This document shows positions 46,518-55,453 of a DNA stretch of 64,000 nucleotides, piece by piece. A program made the position numbers and the translations under genes. The first letter of the stretch is position 1; every line of letters begins with the position of its first letter. Source of the DNA: JBKQVT01 sp963727245 (GTDB lineage: Bacteria > Planctomycetota > Planctomycetia > Pirellulales > Thermoguttaceae); the NCBI GenBank assembly GCA_963727245.1, contig CAVSFO010000001.1, forward strand, positions 992,001-1,056,000, written 5' to 3'. The notes below the pieces were generated by a model that was not told the DNA's origin, searched no databases, and saw only the letters and a program-made list of their open reading frames with translations.

Positions 46518-48517
46518 CGAGCCTGGGACAGTTCTGTCTCCTGGTTGCACTGGTCGGCTCGGGCTACGCGGCCTTTGCCTGCATGATCGGCGGACGCGGT
46601 GGCCCGCGGGCGCTGGTGCGCAGCGGCGTCTGGGCCGCGGCGGCCAGCATCCTGGCCCTGACTACGACCGTCGTGCTGTTGGCCCAAGCGTTGATCGTCA
46701 AGGACTTCCGTTTTCAATATGTCACGGAGTATTCCGACGCCCTGCTGCCCTGGCACTATTCGCTTTCCGCGTTTTGGGTCGGCCAGGGGGGCTCGCTGCT
46801 GCTTTGGGCGTGGTTTGTGGCGGCGCTGGCGATCGTCTACCGTTTTGCCGCCGGCCGGAGAGGGCATGAGCTTCGCGACCTGGCCTTCGGCACACTCATG
46901 GCGTATCTCTGTTTCCTCGTGACCATCATGGTCTTCGCCGCCGATCCCATGCAGCCTTCCCTGGTGGCTCGCACTACGGGCGACGGTCTCTCGCCGCTCT
47001 TGCAGCACACGGCCCTGCTGATCCATCCGCCGATCATCTTCCTCGGCTATGCCGCCTGGGGTGTACCCTTTGCTTTGGCCGTAGCCGCCCTGCTGAGCGG
47101 CCGGCTCGACAACACCTGGACGGAACAGGCGCGGCCTTGGGTCATTTTTGCCTGGGCCACCCTCGGCGGCGGCATCCTCTGGGGCGCCGCGTGGGCCTAT
47201 GAAGAACTCGGCTGGGGCGGCTACTGGAGTTGGGATCCCGTCGAAAACGGATCGCTGATCCCCTGGCTGACCGGCACCGCCTTGGTCCATGGACTGACGA
47301 TCTGGCGATGCCGCGGCGCCCTGAAAAAAACCACGCTCTGCCTGGCGATCACGACCTTCGCACTGTGCAACTTCGCCACCTTCCTCACCCGCAGCGGCGT
47401 CTTCAGCAGCCTCCATGCCTTCAGTCAATCGCCCATCGGGTGGATGTTCCTCGTCTGGATCGTGGTTCTGACGGCCGGCCAAGCCGTACTGATTTTCCGT
47501 CGCCGGGCTGCCCTGGCCGCCGAAAGACCGCTGACGAGCGTCTGGAGCCGGGAAGCCTTCGTGCTCATCGGCGTCTGGGCGCTGGTCCTGCTGGCGACCA
47601 TGGCCATCTTGGGCACCCTGGCCGCGCCGCTGTCCGGCATTTTCTCCAAGGCAAAAATCGTTGTGGGCATCGCCTTCTACAATGATGTCTTGATCCCCGT
47701 CGGATTGATTCTGTTGACCGCCATGGCCGCCACCCCGCTGCTGCGCTGGGGTGACCGGCCGGCCGCCCCGCAAAGAAAAATGCTCGCGCTGGCCGCCGCC
47801 GCCGGGGCGATTGCCGTCGCCGTGGCCTTCGCGGCCGGGGTGCGGCATCCCCTTGCCCTGGCCGTGGCGGCCTTGGCCGGCTCGACCGTCGTCTCCACCG
47901 CCGAGGCTTTGCTCCTCGACGCCCGGGCACGGCGCTCGCAAAGGTCCTGGCTTCGTTTGCCCGCGGCGCTGGCCGCGAACCGCCGGCGATATGCCGGCTA
48001 TCTCATGCACCTGGGCGTCGTCTGCCTGGCGATCGGCGTGGCGGGGTCCGCCCTGGGAAGTCGGCGGCGCAACGTCGCCATGGCGCCGGGCGAGACGGTC
48101 CAATGGGCGGGACGGTCCGTGCGATATCTCGGCCTCGACGAGTGCAATCTTCCCGACAAGATCGTCGTCGAAGCCCGGCTGGAGGTCTCTGAAGGCGGCG
48201 TCCCCACTTATCCGTTGCTGCCCGCCGAAACTCTCTATCGGCTGCAAAACCAATGGAGTTCGCAGGTGGCCATTCACTCCGCATGGAGTGGGGACTTTTA
48301 CACGATCCTCCATGGCGGCAACGCTTCTGACAAGGTCAATCTGACCTTGATCGACAATCCGCTCATGCGCTGGCTGTGGTCCGCCGGTTGGATCAGCGTC
48401 GCCGGCGCGCTGGCCGCGCTGTGGCCGCTCAAGCAACGGCCGGGCCGGCCGGCCAACCCCGAAATACGCGCGATGCATACGATCCGACGCTCGCGCAGAC
48501 TCGCCGAGACAAGTTAG
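46514..48517 (+). CDS. ccmF: CcmF heme lyase subunit
   Basis: This 667-residue polytopic protein (about 14-15 helices) has the heme-handling motif WGGYWSWDPVENGSLIPWL (about 235-255) and the nearby conserved HPP segment (LLIHPPIIFLGYA). Conserved periplasmic histidines are present. CcmF transfers heme from CcmE to apocytochrome, normally with CcmH. No ccmH or ccmI gene is seen in the window. Length is normal. It is coupled to ccmE by overlap. Confidence 0.95.
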   Translation: MTSLGQFCLLVALVGSGYAAFACMIGGRGGPRALVRSGVWAAAASILALTTTVVLLAQALIVKDFRFQYVTEYSDALLPWHYSLSAFWVGQGGSLLLWAWFVAALAIVYRFAAGRRGHELRDLAFGTLMAYLCFLVTIMVFAADPMQPSLVARTTGDGLSPLLQHTALLIHPPIIFLGYAAWGVPFALAVAALLSGRLDNTWTEQARPWVIFAWATLGGGILWGAAWAYEELGWGGYWSWDPVENGSLIPWLTGTALVHGLTIWRCRGALKKTTLCLAITTFALCNFATFLTRSGVFSSLHAFSQSPIGWMFLVWIVVLTAGQAVLIFRRRAALAAERPLTSVWSREAFVLIGVWALVLLATMAILGTLAAPLSGIFSKAKIVVGIAFYNDVLIPVGLILLTAMAATPLLRWGDRPAAPQRKMLALAAAAGAIAVAVAFAAGVRHPLALAVAALAGSTVVSTAEALLLDARARRSQRSWLRLPAALAANRRRYAGYLMHLGVVCLAIGVAGSALGSRRRNVAMAPGETVQWAGRSVRYLGLDECNLPDKIVVEARLEVSEGGVPTYPLLPAETLYRLQNQWSSQVAIHSAWSGDFYTILHGGNASDKVNLTLIDNPLMRWLWSAGWISVAGALAALWPLKQRPGRPANPEIRAMHTIRRSRRLAETS

Positions 48518-48614
48518 AGAATAAGCAACGGGCAACCTTCCCCTTCACAGCTCCCTTCATCTGCGAAAATCTGCGAACCCCTCCCATTGTTACTCTTGCC
48601 GCTTGACGTGTCCC

Positions 48615-49319
48615 ATGGCTGATCCCACCAGTGCCATCCAGGCTCGCCAGTTGTCGCACGTGTTTGGCCGGCGGATCGTGCTGGACAAGGTCGATCTCGA
48701 AGTAGCCGCCGGCGAGACGGTCGTTCTCCGGGCGCCGAACGGCGCCGGCAAGACGACGCTGTTGCGCTGTTTGGCAACGATCATTCGCCCAACGAGCGGA
48801 GAGGTTCGCTGGTTCGGACAGCCCGCGCTGGGCAATCCCCGGGCGCGCCGGCTGCTGGGCATGGTGGCGCACGAGAGCCGCCTCTATCCCCATTTGACCT
48901 TGCGGGAAAATCTCCTCTTTGCCGCCCGCATGTGCGATGTGTCCGCGCCCCGGCAGCGTGCCGAGCAGTTGCTTGAAGAGGCCGGCCTGCGCCGCTACGC
49001 CGAGCACACGCCGCCGCTGCTCTCGCAAGGCATGCGGCAGCGGCTGGCGGTGGCGCGAGCCTTGGTTCACGATCCGCCCATCCTGCTGCTGGATGAACCG
49101 TTTGCCGGCCTGGACGCGGAGGGGACCGCCTGGCTTTTCCGCCTGTTCGTCGATTTGCGCGCGCGAGGGCGAACCCTTGCTTTCGTCCTCCACGACGAAG
49201 AAAAAGCCTTCCGGCTGGCCGATCGAGTGTTGGAACTGCGACAGGGACGACTGCACCCCGCCGCCGCCGCAGAAGCGGCAGCGCTGCCCACAGTGGCGGC
49301 CTTTCCACGTGCGGCATGA
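48615..49319 (+). CDS. ccmA: CcmA ATPase of the heme-handling ABC complex
   Basis: This 234-residue ATPase has Walker A APNGAGKTT (40-48), signature LLSQGMRQRLAVARAL, Walker B PILLLDEPFAGLD and an H-loop in VLHDEEKAF. The LSQGMRQRL form of the signature and the position between ccmF and ccmB identify CcmA. With CcmB and CcmC it releases heme-loaded CcmE. ATG 48615 lies after a 97-bp gap with no feature. Its stop overlaps the ccmB start (ATGA). Confidence 0.9.
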   Translation: MADPTSAIQARQLSHVFGRRIVLDKVDLEVAAGETVVLRAPNGAGKTTLLRCLATIIRPTSGEVRWFGQPALGNPRARRLLGMVAHESRLYPHLTLRENLLFAARMCDVSAPRQRAEQLLEEAGLRRYAEHTPPLLSQGMRQRLAVARALVHDPPILLLDEPFAGLDAEGTAWLFRLFVDLRARGRTLAFVLHDEEKAFRLADRVLELRQGRLHPAAAAEAAALPTVAAFPRAA

Positions 49320-50005
49320 CAAGGGGCACAGCGGTGGCAACAAAACTCTGGTGGCTGATTTCCAAGGACCTGGTTTCCGAATGCCGCGCACGCCGCGTTT
49401 GGCCGGCCATGCTGCTGCTGGGCCTCGTCGTGGCCTTGATGTTCTCGGTCCAGATGGATTTGCCCCCCGAGGGGCAGCGGCGGGTCGTCGGCGGCTTGCT
49501 CTGGCTGGCGATTTTCTTCGCCGGCACGCTGGCCTTGGATCGGTCGCTGGCCGCCGAACGTGAGGACGGCTGCTGGGAAGGACTCTTGCTCTATCCGCTC
49601 TCGGCGACGACGATCTACCTGGCCAAACTGGCGGTGAACGTCGTCGCGCTGGCCGCCCTGCAGTGCGTGCTCATCCCGCTGTTTGCCCTGCTTTCCGGCG
49701 TGCCGCTTTTGGCCCGGCCGGGCCCGATCGTGCTGGTGGCCTTGCTGGCAAACCTGGGGATTTCCGCGGTGGGCACCCTGCTCAGCGCCCTGGCAAGCGG
49801 AATTCGCCACAGCGCCTACCTGTTGCCGCTGCTGGTGCTGCCGCTGGTGATTCCCGTCGTGCTGGCCGCGGCCGAGGCGACCCGGCTTGCCGTGGAAAAC
49901 GATCTCGGGGCCCCCTGGTGGCAATGGGTCGAGTTGCTCGGCGCCTTCGCCATCATCTCCGTGACGGCGGGAATCGCCCTTTTCGATTATGTCGTTGAGG
50001 ATTGA
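49316..50005 (+). CDS. ccmB: CcmB permease subunit
   Basis: This 229-residue protein has six helices and the CcmB-type start LWWLISKDLVSECRARRVWP. The later segment GWEGLLLYPLSATTIYLAKL-like region (EDGCWEGLLLYPLSATTIY) is conserved in CcmB. It forms the membrane part of the CcmABCD complex. It is translationally coupled to ccmA by overlap and followed within 45 bp by ccmC. Confidence 0.92.
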   Translation: MTRGTAVATKLWWLISKDLVSECRARRVWPAMLLLGLVVALMFSVQMDLPPEGQRRVVGGLLWLAIFFAGTLALDRSLAAEREDGCWEGLLLYPLSATTIYLAKLAVNVVALAALQCVLIPLFALLSGVPLLARPGPIVLVALLANLGISAVGTLLSALASGIRHSAYLLPLLVLPLVIPVVLAAAEATRLAVENDLGAPWWQWVELLGAFAIISVTAGIALFDYVVED

Positions 50006-50046
50006 AAGCCTATCCCGGACCAATGACCAATCCTTGCAAGGATCGT

Positions 50047-50727
50047 ATGAGCCCTCCCGCGAAACAGTGCGCCGCCTGCGGAAATCTGCTCTCCGCGCTG
50101 GCAGCCGGCCTGGTCCCGATCGCGCTGGCCGTCGTTTTCTTCGTGGCTCCGACGGAACCGACCATGGGCCAGGCGCAGCGGATCGTGTACGTTCATGTCG
50201 CCGTGGCGTGGCTCGCGCTGGCCGGCTTTATCGTCATGGCGGCCAGCGGCGGAATGTATCTGTTCCGCCGCAATCTGGCCTGGGACCATTGGGCCCGCGC
50301 CGCGGCCGAACTGGGCTGGCTGTGCTGCACGCTGACCCTGGCAACCGGCTCGCTGTGGGCCCACGCCGCCTGGAATACCTGGTGGACGTGGGATCCGCGG
50401 CTGACGACTTCTTTCGTTCTCTGGACCATGTACGGCGGATATCTCCTCATCCGCGGCAACCTGGAGGATCCGCATCGCAGCGCTCGATTGGGGGCCGTCC
50501 TGGCCATCGTCGGCCTGCTCGACGTTCCCTTGGTCGTCATCGCCACGCGCTGGTTTCGCGGCATCCATCCCGCGTCGCCGGAAATGGAACCGCGGATGCG
50601 CGTGGCCTTGTTGATCAGCATCGTGAGTTTCACGGCATTCTTCGCCCTGCTGTTGGTCCTGCGGCAGAGGCAACTCCGCGCCGAGAACCTACTCAGTCAC
50701 TTGGACTCGAAGGATTTGTCATGCTGA
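50047..50727 (+). CDS. ccmC: CcmC heme-delivery protein
   Basis: This protein of about 226 residues has six helices, the tryptophan motif WNTWWTWDPRLTTSFVLW and two conserved histidines (VYVHVAVAW and SLWAHAAWNTWW). These define CcmC, which loads heme on CcmE. I prefer ATG 50047, which follows AAGGA. In-frame starts at 50002 and 50023 would add only a polar tail. The ccmD-like gene overlaps its end. Confidence 0.93.
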   Translation: MSPPAKQCAACGNLLSALAAGLVPIALAVVFFVAPTEPTMGQAQRIVYVHVAVAWLALAGFIVMAASGGMYLFRRNLAWDHWARAAAELGWLCCTLTLATGSLWAHAAWNTWWTWDPRLTTSFVLWTMYGGYLLIRGNLEDPHRSARLGAVLAIVGLLDVPLVVIATRWFRGIHPASPEMEPRMRVALLISIVSFTAFFALLLVLRQRQLRAENLLSHLDSKDLSC

Positions 50728-50855
50728 CCTTTGCCATTGCCTACCTGGCGGTCTGGTTCGGCGTGCTGGCCTATGTCTTGCGGCTGGGGGCCAAACAGCG
50801 CCGCCTGCTGCGGACCCTGGAATCGCTGCAATCCACCGGGGACCGGTCGCCATGA
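50721..50855 (+). CDS. ccmD: CcmD-like small membrane protein
   Basis: This 44-residue frame encodes a single membrane helix (LTFAIAYLAVWFGVLAYVL) and then a basic tail (RLGAKQRRLLRTLESLQ). This is the shape and genomic position of CcmD. It starts inside the ccmC gene (ATGCTGA) and its stop overlaps the next ATG. It is too short for standard gene callers. CcmD helps release heme-loaded CcmE from CcmABC. Confidence 0.8.
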   Translation: MLTFAIAYLAVWFGVLAYVLRLGAKQRRLLRTLESLQSTGDRSP

Positions 50856-51940
50856 TCGCTCAGACCCTGCTGCTGGTCAGCCTCGCCGTTGCGGGACTCC
50901 TGCCCCAGGCCAACGGGCGCATCCAGGGAACCGTCGTCAACGCATCGCAAGCCAAGCCTTCCCCATGCCAGGCGACGGTCCTGCTGCGGGTTCTGCTGGA
51001 AGGCCAGTTCGTTCCCTTTCGCGAAACCACCAGCGATGCGGAAGGGCGGTTCCAGTTCGATTCCTTGCCGCTGGGCGATCCCTATCGATACTTGGTCGGA
51101 GCCAATCGCCACGGCATCCACTATCCCGGGCCGCGCATCCAACTGACCGAAAGCCGGCCCGACGCGACGGTCGAACTGTCGGTGCGCGACGCGGTCACGC
51201 ACCCCAACCCGCTGCTGATTCGCAAACTCGAAATCACGATTTGTCCGGAACCCGGCACGCTGAAAGTCACCGAGTCGATGCTGGTGGAGAACCCGTCCGC
51301 CACCTGTTACGTGGGCCAATCGCCCGCTCCCGGCGCCCGTCCGGTCACCCTGCAACTAGCCATTCCCTCGGATTTCGAGCGCACGACGTTCGAGGAAGAG
51401 TTTTTCGGACGGCGGTTCTCCGTGGTCGCGGGAAAGCTGGTCACCGGCGTTCCCTGGCCGCCGGGCGTGCGGGCACTGAAGTACACTTACGTGCTCCGCA
51501 ACGCCGCGGTGAACCGGCACTGGGAGCGCCCGCTCGACTTGCCCTGCTCCCAGGTTCACCTGCGCGTGTGCCCCGCGAAACCCGGCCAGGTGGCTTGCGA
51601 TCTTCCCCTGCTGCCCGCCCTCCGCCCCGGCGAAGTGGTCTTCGAGTCCAGCGCGCAGGAATTGCCTGCCGGGCGCGTCATTCACGTCACCCTGGGACGC
51701 CTGCCGCTGCCTTGGATGGCCCAGGCCCGCTGGGTGGCGGTTGCCGTTCTGATCGGCCTGATTGCGGGAACCAGGGGCGTCATGATTTGGCGACGGCGCC
51801 GGGAAAAACTCTCGCCTGCCCCGGCATCGCAAGCGACCGACTCGCGCGCGGCTGGACCCGCCGATCGTTCTCGTCGACGTGAACGACGACCGGCCGCAAC
51901 GTCTTCGCCTCTTCCTGGCAGACCTCGCGGCACGCGATGA
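50852..51940 (+). CDS. Ccm-linked envelope protein with carboxypeptidase-regulatory-like domain
   Basis: This 362-residue protein has a signal peptide (about 1-22), a small Ig/carboxypeptidase-regulatory-like beta domain (about 23-100, with DAEGRFQFDSLPLG), a middle beta domain, one membrane helix (about 288-308) and a basic C-terminal tail. The layout recalls membrane-anchored proteins that follow ccm genes in some planctomycetes and deltaproteobacteria. It could assist apocytochrome handling in the absence of CcmH, but it has no CXXC pair. The start overlaps the ccmD stop. 51941-52161 holds nothing. Confidence 0.55.
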   Translation: MIAQTLLLVSLAVAGLLPQANGRIQGTVVNASQAKPSPCQATVLLRVLLEGQFVPFRETTSDAEGRFQFDSLPLGDPYRYLVGANRHGIHYPGPRIQLTESRPDATVELSVRDAVTHPNPLLIRKLEITICPEPGTLKVTESMLVENPSATCYVGQSPAPGARPVTLQLAIPSDFERTTFEEEFFGRRFSVVAGKLVTGVPWPPGVRALKYTYVLRNAAVNRHWERPLDLPCSQVHLRVCPAKPGQVACDLPLLPALRPGEVVFESSAQELPAGRVIHVTLGRLPLPWMAQARWVAVAVLIGLIAGTRGVMIWRRRREKLSPAPASQATDSRAAGPADRSRRRERRPAATSSPLPGRPRGTR

Positions 51941-52161
51941 TGCCTGTGGGAACTTTCCCAGGCATTCAACCTGCCAAGGCATGCAGGGCTGGCGATTTAT
52001 TGACGGTTACCTTCCAGAAGTTGCAAACGTAGCCGTCCTGGCCGGCGCAAACTATTGCCGAGACCGGCGGGTGTCGGTTCCGACATCAGCGAGATTCCAG
52101 TCCTTCCAGCCCGGAGAATCCAATCACGGCCGAGGATGCCCCGTTTTTGGACCACACGACC

Positions 52162-52554
52162 CTATGGCTGGCTGCAAGTGCAGCCCAGAAATCCGCAATC
52201 TTGGTGGATGGGTTCGAGAGCAGAAATCATTTGAATCCGCGCATAATCCAACTTTCCTTGCGATGCCTCGCCAAGAAGGTCCGACCACATCATGAACTCT
52301 TCGTCGCCCAAGGCGGAACCTTGAGAAAAAAGCCGACTTTCTGCTTCGGCAAGCACACAATTTGCCTCGCATGGCGAGACGCAGCCGGAGATGATTTTGA
52401 CCCGCGCAATCTTAAGTCTTTCATTGATTTCAGGCGGCAGCAGGATGCCTTTCTTGTGCATCGCCAGGCTCATTGCCGTCAGGACCGCCCATCTCCCACC
52501 GAGTCTCCTGAGTATCTCGAACTCCATCGGACTCGCGTCCTTTGCATGGCTCAT
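52162..52554 (-). CDS. Conserved small protein with C-terminal Cys cluster
   Basis: This 130-residue protein starts at ATG 52554, 7 bp after GGAGG. It is mostly helical. It contains INERLKIARVKIISGCVSPC, then ALGDEEFMMWSDLLGEASQG, and ends DCGFLGCTCSQP. I recall similar short proteins in anaerobe and planctomycete genomes, but know no function. The five cysteines could bind a metal. It converges on the ccm operon. 52555-52857 shows no gene. Confidence 0.6.
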   Translation of the reverse strand: MSHAKDASPMEFEILRRLGGRWAVLTAMSLAMHKKGILLPPEINERLKIARVKIISGCVSPCEANCVLAEAESRLFSQGSALGDEEFMMWSDLLGEASQGKLDYARIQMISALEPIHQDCGFLGCTCSQP

Positions 52555-52857
52555 AACACGACCTCCGGATACCAAGTGCAGGGGGGATGTAAAGAGTAGA
52601 ACACGTGACCGACCTATTCCCCTTTTTGCAGCGAGCCTGGAACTGCCCCAGGCTCCCACTGCCAATCATATTATCGCGCCTGCCAACCATGCCTAGCCCC
52701 CCCGCCGGATTGCCACGGATTCAGAGCCATGACCGCCGCCTCCACTGCAAATCGCACGCCATGCACCAGTCAGGGGGCAGATGCCGGTTTGCAGGCGGCT
52801 CAATGACCTTGCGCGATCTTGGGAGGGACAGCAGGCTGGGATCCATGCCAATCATCC

Positions 52858-53145
52858 CTACGGGATCAATCGCGTTGCGCCGATCTCCTTGCACTCGGCA
52901 AAGAACTCGTCGCCCGACTCCGTGTCGATGTATGACAGGTTCTTGTTGCCGAGGTGAACGAGCGAGGTAAGACGAGAGCCCTGGAGGAGGTTCTTGCTGA
53001 AAGTGGCAAAATCCTTCAAATGCATGTAGGTCGCAAGTGACAGGAATGCTAATCTACCGTTCGCACTCAGGAGGCGAAGCCCGGCCTGCTCGGTAAAGAC
53101 CTTGTCCAAAACAGCAAGCAGCCCATCGTCCTCGCCGGCGCACAC
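52858..53145 (-). pseudogene. Possible remnant of a PglX-like DNA methyltransferase
   Basis: This 95-residue frame contains LSANGRLAFLSLATYMHLKD and SRLTSLVHLGNKNL. These look like the stretch after the catalytic region of large adenine methyltransferases of the PglX (BREX) type. The catalytic NPPY motif is absent. No other BREX gene is seen. It overlaps another weak frame on the plus strand, so the region may be a patchwork of gene debris. Confidence 0.3.
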
Positions 53146-53430
53146 TTCCGGCTTCCGCTGGGCCAGGCGGTGAAGTTCCAGCGATCGGCCGTCCTGACGG
53201 TCGCCGACCCGGCTAGCGACGACAGCAACCTCGAAGCCACTCGCGCCGCTCTCAAGGACTTGACCGGCACCGTTGCCAGGAACAATGACCAGTTGAAGAA
53301 GGACGTAAGGGCACTCATCGTCAAGAACGCCAGGGCGGCAGGCGGCATATTGGCGACGCCTGTCAGCACGGACTTCCGCAGCGTCTTGGGCGGTGCGTAC
53401 AGTGCGCCCACCATCGTTTCTGCTCCGTGA
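53086..53430 (+). other. Coherent but unrecognised reading frame, possibly a gene fragment
   Basis: The plus-strand frame reads like protein (RLPLGQAVKFQRSAVLTVAD, then LEATRAALKDLTGTVARNND and KKDVRALIVKNARAAGGIL), but has no start or ribosome site. Further protein-like segments continue in other frames to about 53610 (NFIPRNVAAKSDDLQSLFEY). It may be a decayed gene or one with indels. I do not recognise it. Confidence 0.25.
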
Positions 53431-53829
53431 TTGTCTTGCCGTCCGACCGAATACCGCTGCCCGGCTACGACGTGACCGTGTCTTCTGACGGCTCGTGGCA
53501 TTCGGGCGTCCAACTTTATCCCACGGAACGTCGCGGCCAAGAGCGACGACTTGCAGTCCTTGTTCGAGTACCTGGTCGAGAGGGGGCGGATCAATAAGGA
53601 CGCTGTATCATGCAGTTCAGGCCGACAGGCACTGCCGCCAGGTCGGCCCGAGGTGCCGTAAGGCCGCTTCGTCCAAAAATGGACGCCTGGAGGGCCGCGT
53701 GGTAAGATAGCCCGAACATGCCGGATCGGTCGTGCGCCCGGCGAGAATGCGGACCCTCGACCACTTTCCCCGGTGGCGCCGGTGGCCGGCCGGGTCCGCC
53801 ACGAAGGAATGCCCGAACGATATCAGATC

Positions 53830-54098
53830 ATGGCCAAGAAGAAGAAACCGTCAGGCAGGGCCGTGGCGAGCAGGCGAGAGCCCGCGCAACCGAAGCGGGG
53901 CGGCTCCCGTCGTCCCTTGCCGCCCAAGGTCTCGCCTCCCGGCGGCACCAGGCTGAGCCGATGGCAGCGGCGTCTTGACCAGCTTCGGGAGTTCAAGAGG
54001 CGCATGGGCACTGCGCGGTGCCCCGTAGGCCCCCTGGATCGCTCGGCTCGTGGGTGCATTGGGTGGGCGGGAGGCTGGTCTATCGGGCGGCGGGGTGA
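53830..54098 (+). CDS. Small basic protein with helicase-associated-like domain, one frame break
   Basis: ATG 53830 begins MAKKKKPSGRAV and a basic, Pro-rich leader. From residue 44 the sequence RWQRRLDQLREFKRRMGT resembles the start of the helicase-associated (HA) repeat. Adding one C to the run at 54030-54034 restores its usual end (GSLGSWVHWVGGRLVY) and a stop at 54096. The product is about 89 residues. HA repeats normally occur in strings in large proteins, so a single one is odd. The call is tentative. Confidence 0.4.
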
Positions 54099-54155
54099 GG
54101 GAAACGGTGGCGACGGCGGGGATGACTCGTTGCAAAATCGTTATTTGCAACGAGT

Positions 54156-54404
54156 TCACCTGTCCGGTTCCCGAACGACGGTCTGCCGCTTGTCTAAATT
54201 GTCGAGAAAGTCGGGGCCTCGTAGCCGTGCCGCCCGCCGCGACTTCGGTTCGTTCCGGCTGCGTTCTACGAAAGCGTACAGCTCCTTTTCGGCGATTCGG
54301 TAGCGGTTTTCCTTCCCCGTCCCCCCCACGTTAACGGCGGTCAAATGGCCGTAGGCGATGAGCTGCCGGACGTGGTCCTCCGTGACCCCGAGGTATTCCG
54401 CCAC
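54156..54404 (-). CDS. Excisionase/MerR-like HTH protein, second of a pair
   Basis: The 82-residue frame starts at GTG 54404 and holds a helix-turn-helix of the HTH_17/excisionase type (VAEYLGVTEDHVRQLIAYGH, then VGGTGKENRYRIAEKELYAF). The reading frame is open a few codons further, giving LKISDVAEYL, so the true start may overlap the stop of the gene before it. Such proteins bind DNA in phage excision or small regulatory circuits. It lies directly after another HTH protein of the same class. Confidence 0.6.
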   Translation of the reverse strand: MAEYLGVTEDHVRQLIAYGHLTAVNVGGTGKENRYRIAEKELYAFVERSRNEPKSRRAARLRGPDFLDNLDKRQTVVREPDR

Positions 54405-54415
54405 GTCGCTGATCT

Positions 54416-54694
54416 TCAGCCGCCTGCGCCCCCCTCCTCCAGCTTCAGCGGCGCAAAGAAGTCGATGACCTTCCGTGGCCTGGGCCGACGCCCGCGGGCG
54501 AGCGGCGGGGGCACGTAGACCCGCCTCCGCTCCAGGAACTGGCGCAACGCGTCTTCCGGGATGCGGAGCCTCCTTTTCTTCCCTCTCCTCAGACTGACGT
54601 CAACGGCGTCCAGTTCGCCCGAGTCCACGAAGCTCGTGACGACGCGGATTCCGACCCGCAACATTTCGGCGACCTGCTTCACGGAGTACATCAT
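54416..54694 (-). CDS. Excisionase/MerR-like HTH protein, first of a pair
   Basis: From ATG 54694 the 92-residue product begins MMYSVKQVAEMLRVGIRVVT and continues with SGELDAVDVSLRRGKKRRLR and DALRQFLERRRV. This is the helix-turn-helix-wing of HTH_17 proteins. An in-frame ATG lies at 54721. The tail is basic and Pro-rich. Two adjacent proteins of this class suggest a remnant of an integrative element, but no integrase is found. Confidence 0.6.
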   Translation of the reverse strand: MMYSVKQVAEMLRVGIRVVTSFVDSGELDAVDVSLRRGKKRRLRIPEDALRQFLERRRVYVPPPLARGRRPRPRKVIDFFAPLKLEEGGAGG

Positions 54695-54934
54695 GATCGC
54701 GACCTTCGCCGGACGCGGCATTCGGCCAGCCGGCTCGTCCCGGTTCTAATGCGCCGCAGGCAGCTCCGCTGTACGCCAGCGTCGCAGGGCCGTGATTATA
54801 CGCGATCCACGACAACCAGTTGGCAGTCGCCCGGGCGCACCGGAAACGGCCCTGAAAGGATATGTCTCACCGCTCATGGGCGGAGGCCCCCTTTCCCCGC
54901 CTTGGACACCGCCAGGGTGACCTACTGGCCGGTC

Positions 54935-55453
54935 TCAGGGCGCATCCTGCTCGGCAAATCTGCCATGATACCGCGCATGACCGTCGCATCTCTCGAAGAC
55001 GAACTGGCATATCCGGGTGCCTGGATACAGGGCCAGCGGTGCATGTCCGAGGTTCACGATCTCCAGGACCTGGTGGTTCGAGATGCCCGGGTGCATGAAG
55101 CCTGCGGTGACATGGACGGCAAGGCCGAATCGCGCGAACCTGCTTCGGCCTTCGAGACGGCCGGAGATGCTGTCAGCCAGCGTGACCTTCTCCCGCGTGA
55201 TCCCGAGTATCATCTCGCCCGGCTTGATCACCACGAAACCTCCGTCTTCCACGTGGACGCTGGTCGTGATGTCCTCGAACCGCGAGTCGTTCCTGACGTG
55301 GTAGACCTCGGACTTCTTCTCGAACACCCTGAAGTCGTTCCCGAGCGTAAGATCAATGGACCCGGGGCCGACCTGCGACCTGTCGAGCGGCTCGACCCTG
55401 ATCAGTCCGTCCTCCAATGCCTTCTCGATCTCGGCTCCGATCAGGATACCCAT
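54935..55453 (-). CDS. dcd: dCTP deaminase
   Basis: This 172-residue enzyme deaminates dCTP to dUTP (or on to dUMP in the bifunctional type). Motifs visible are VGPGSIDLTLGNDFRVF (about 28-44), SGRLEGRSRFARFGL (about 96-110) and HPGISNHQVLEIVNL (about 120-134). The last holds the catalytic Glu in QVLEI. The sequence is slightly shorter than E. coli Dcd but complete. It is alone in its transcript as far as can be seen. Confidence 0.92.
   Translation of the reverse strand: MGILIGAEIEKALEDGLIRVEPLDRSQVGPGSIDLTLGNDFRVFEKKSEVYHVRNDSRFEDITTSVHVEDGGFVVIKPGEMILGITREKVTLADSISGRLEGRSRFARFGLAVHVTAGFMHPGISNHQVLEIVNLGHAPLALYPGTRICQFVFERCDGHARYHGRFAEQDAP

Noticed and set aside
46220..48535. 771-residue minus-strand frame opposite ccmF
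   Set aside because: It is antisense to ccmE and ccmF, which are certain. Its sequence is Gly/Arg/Gln-rich noise.
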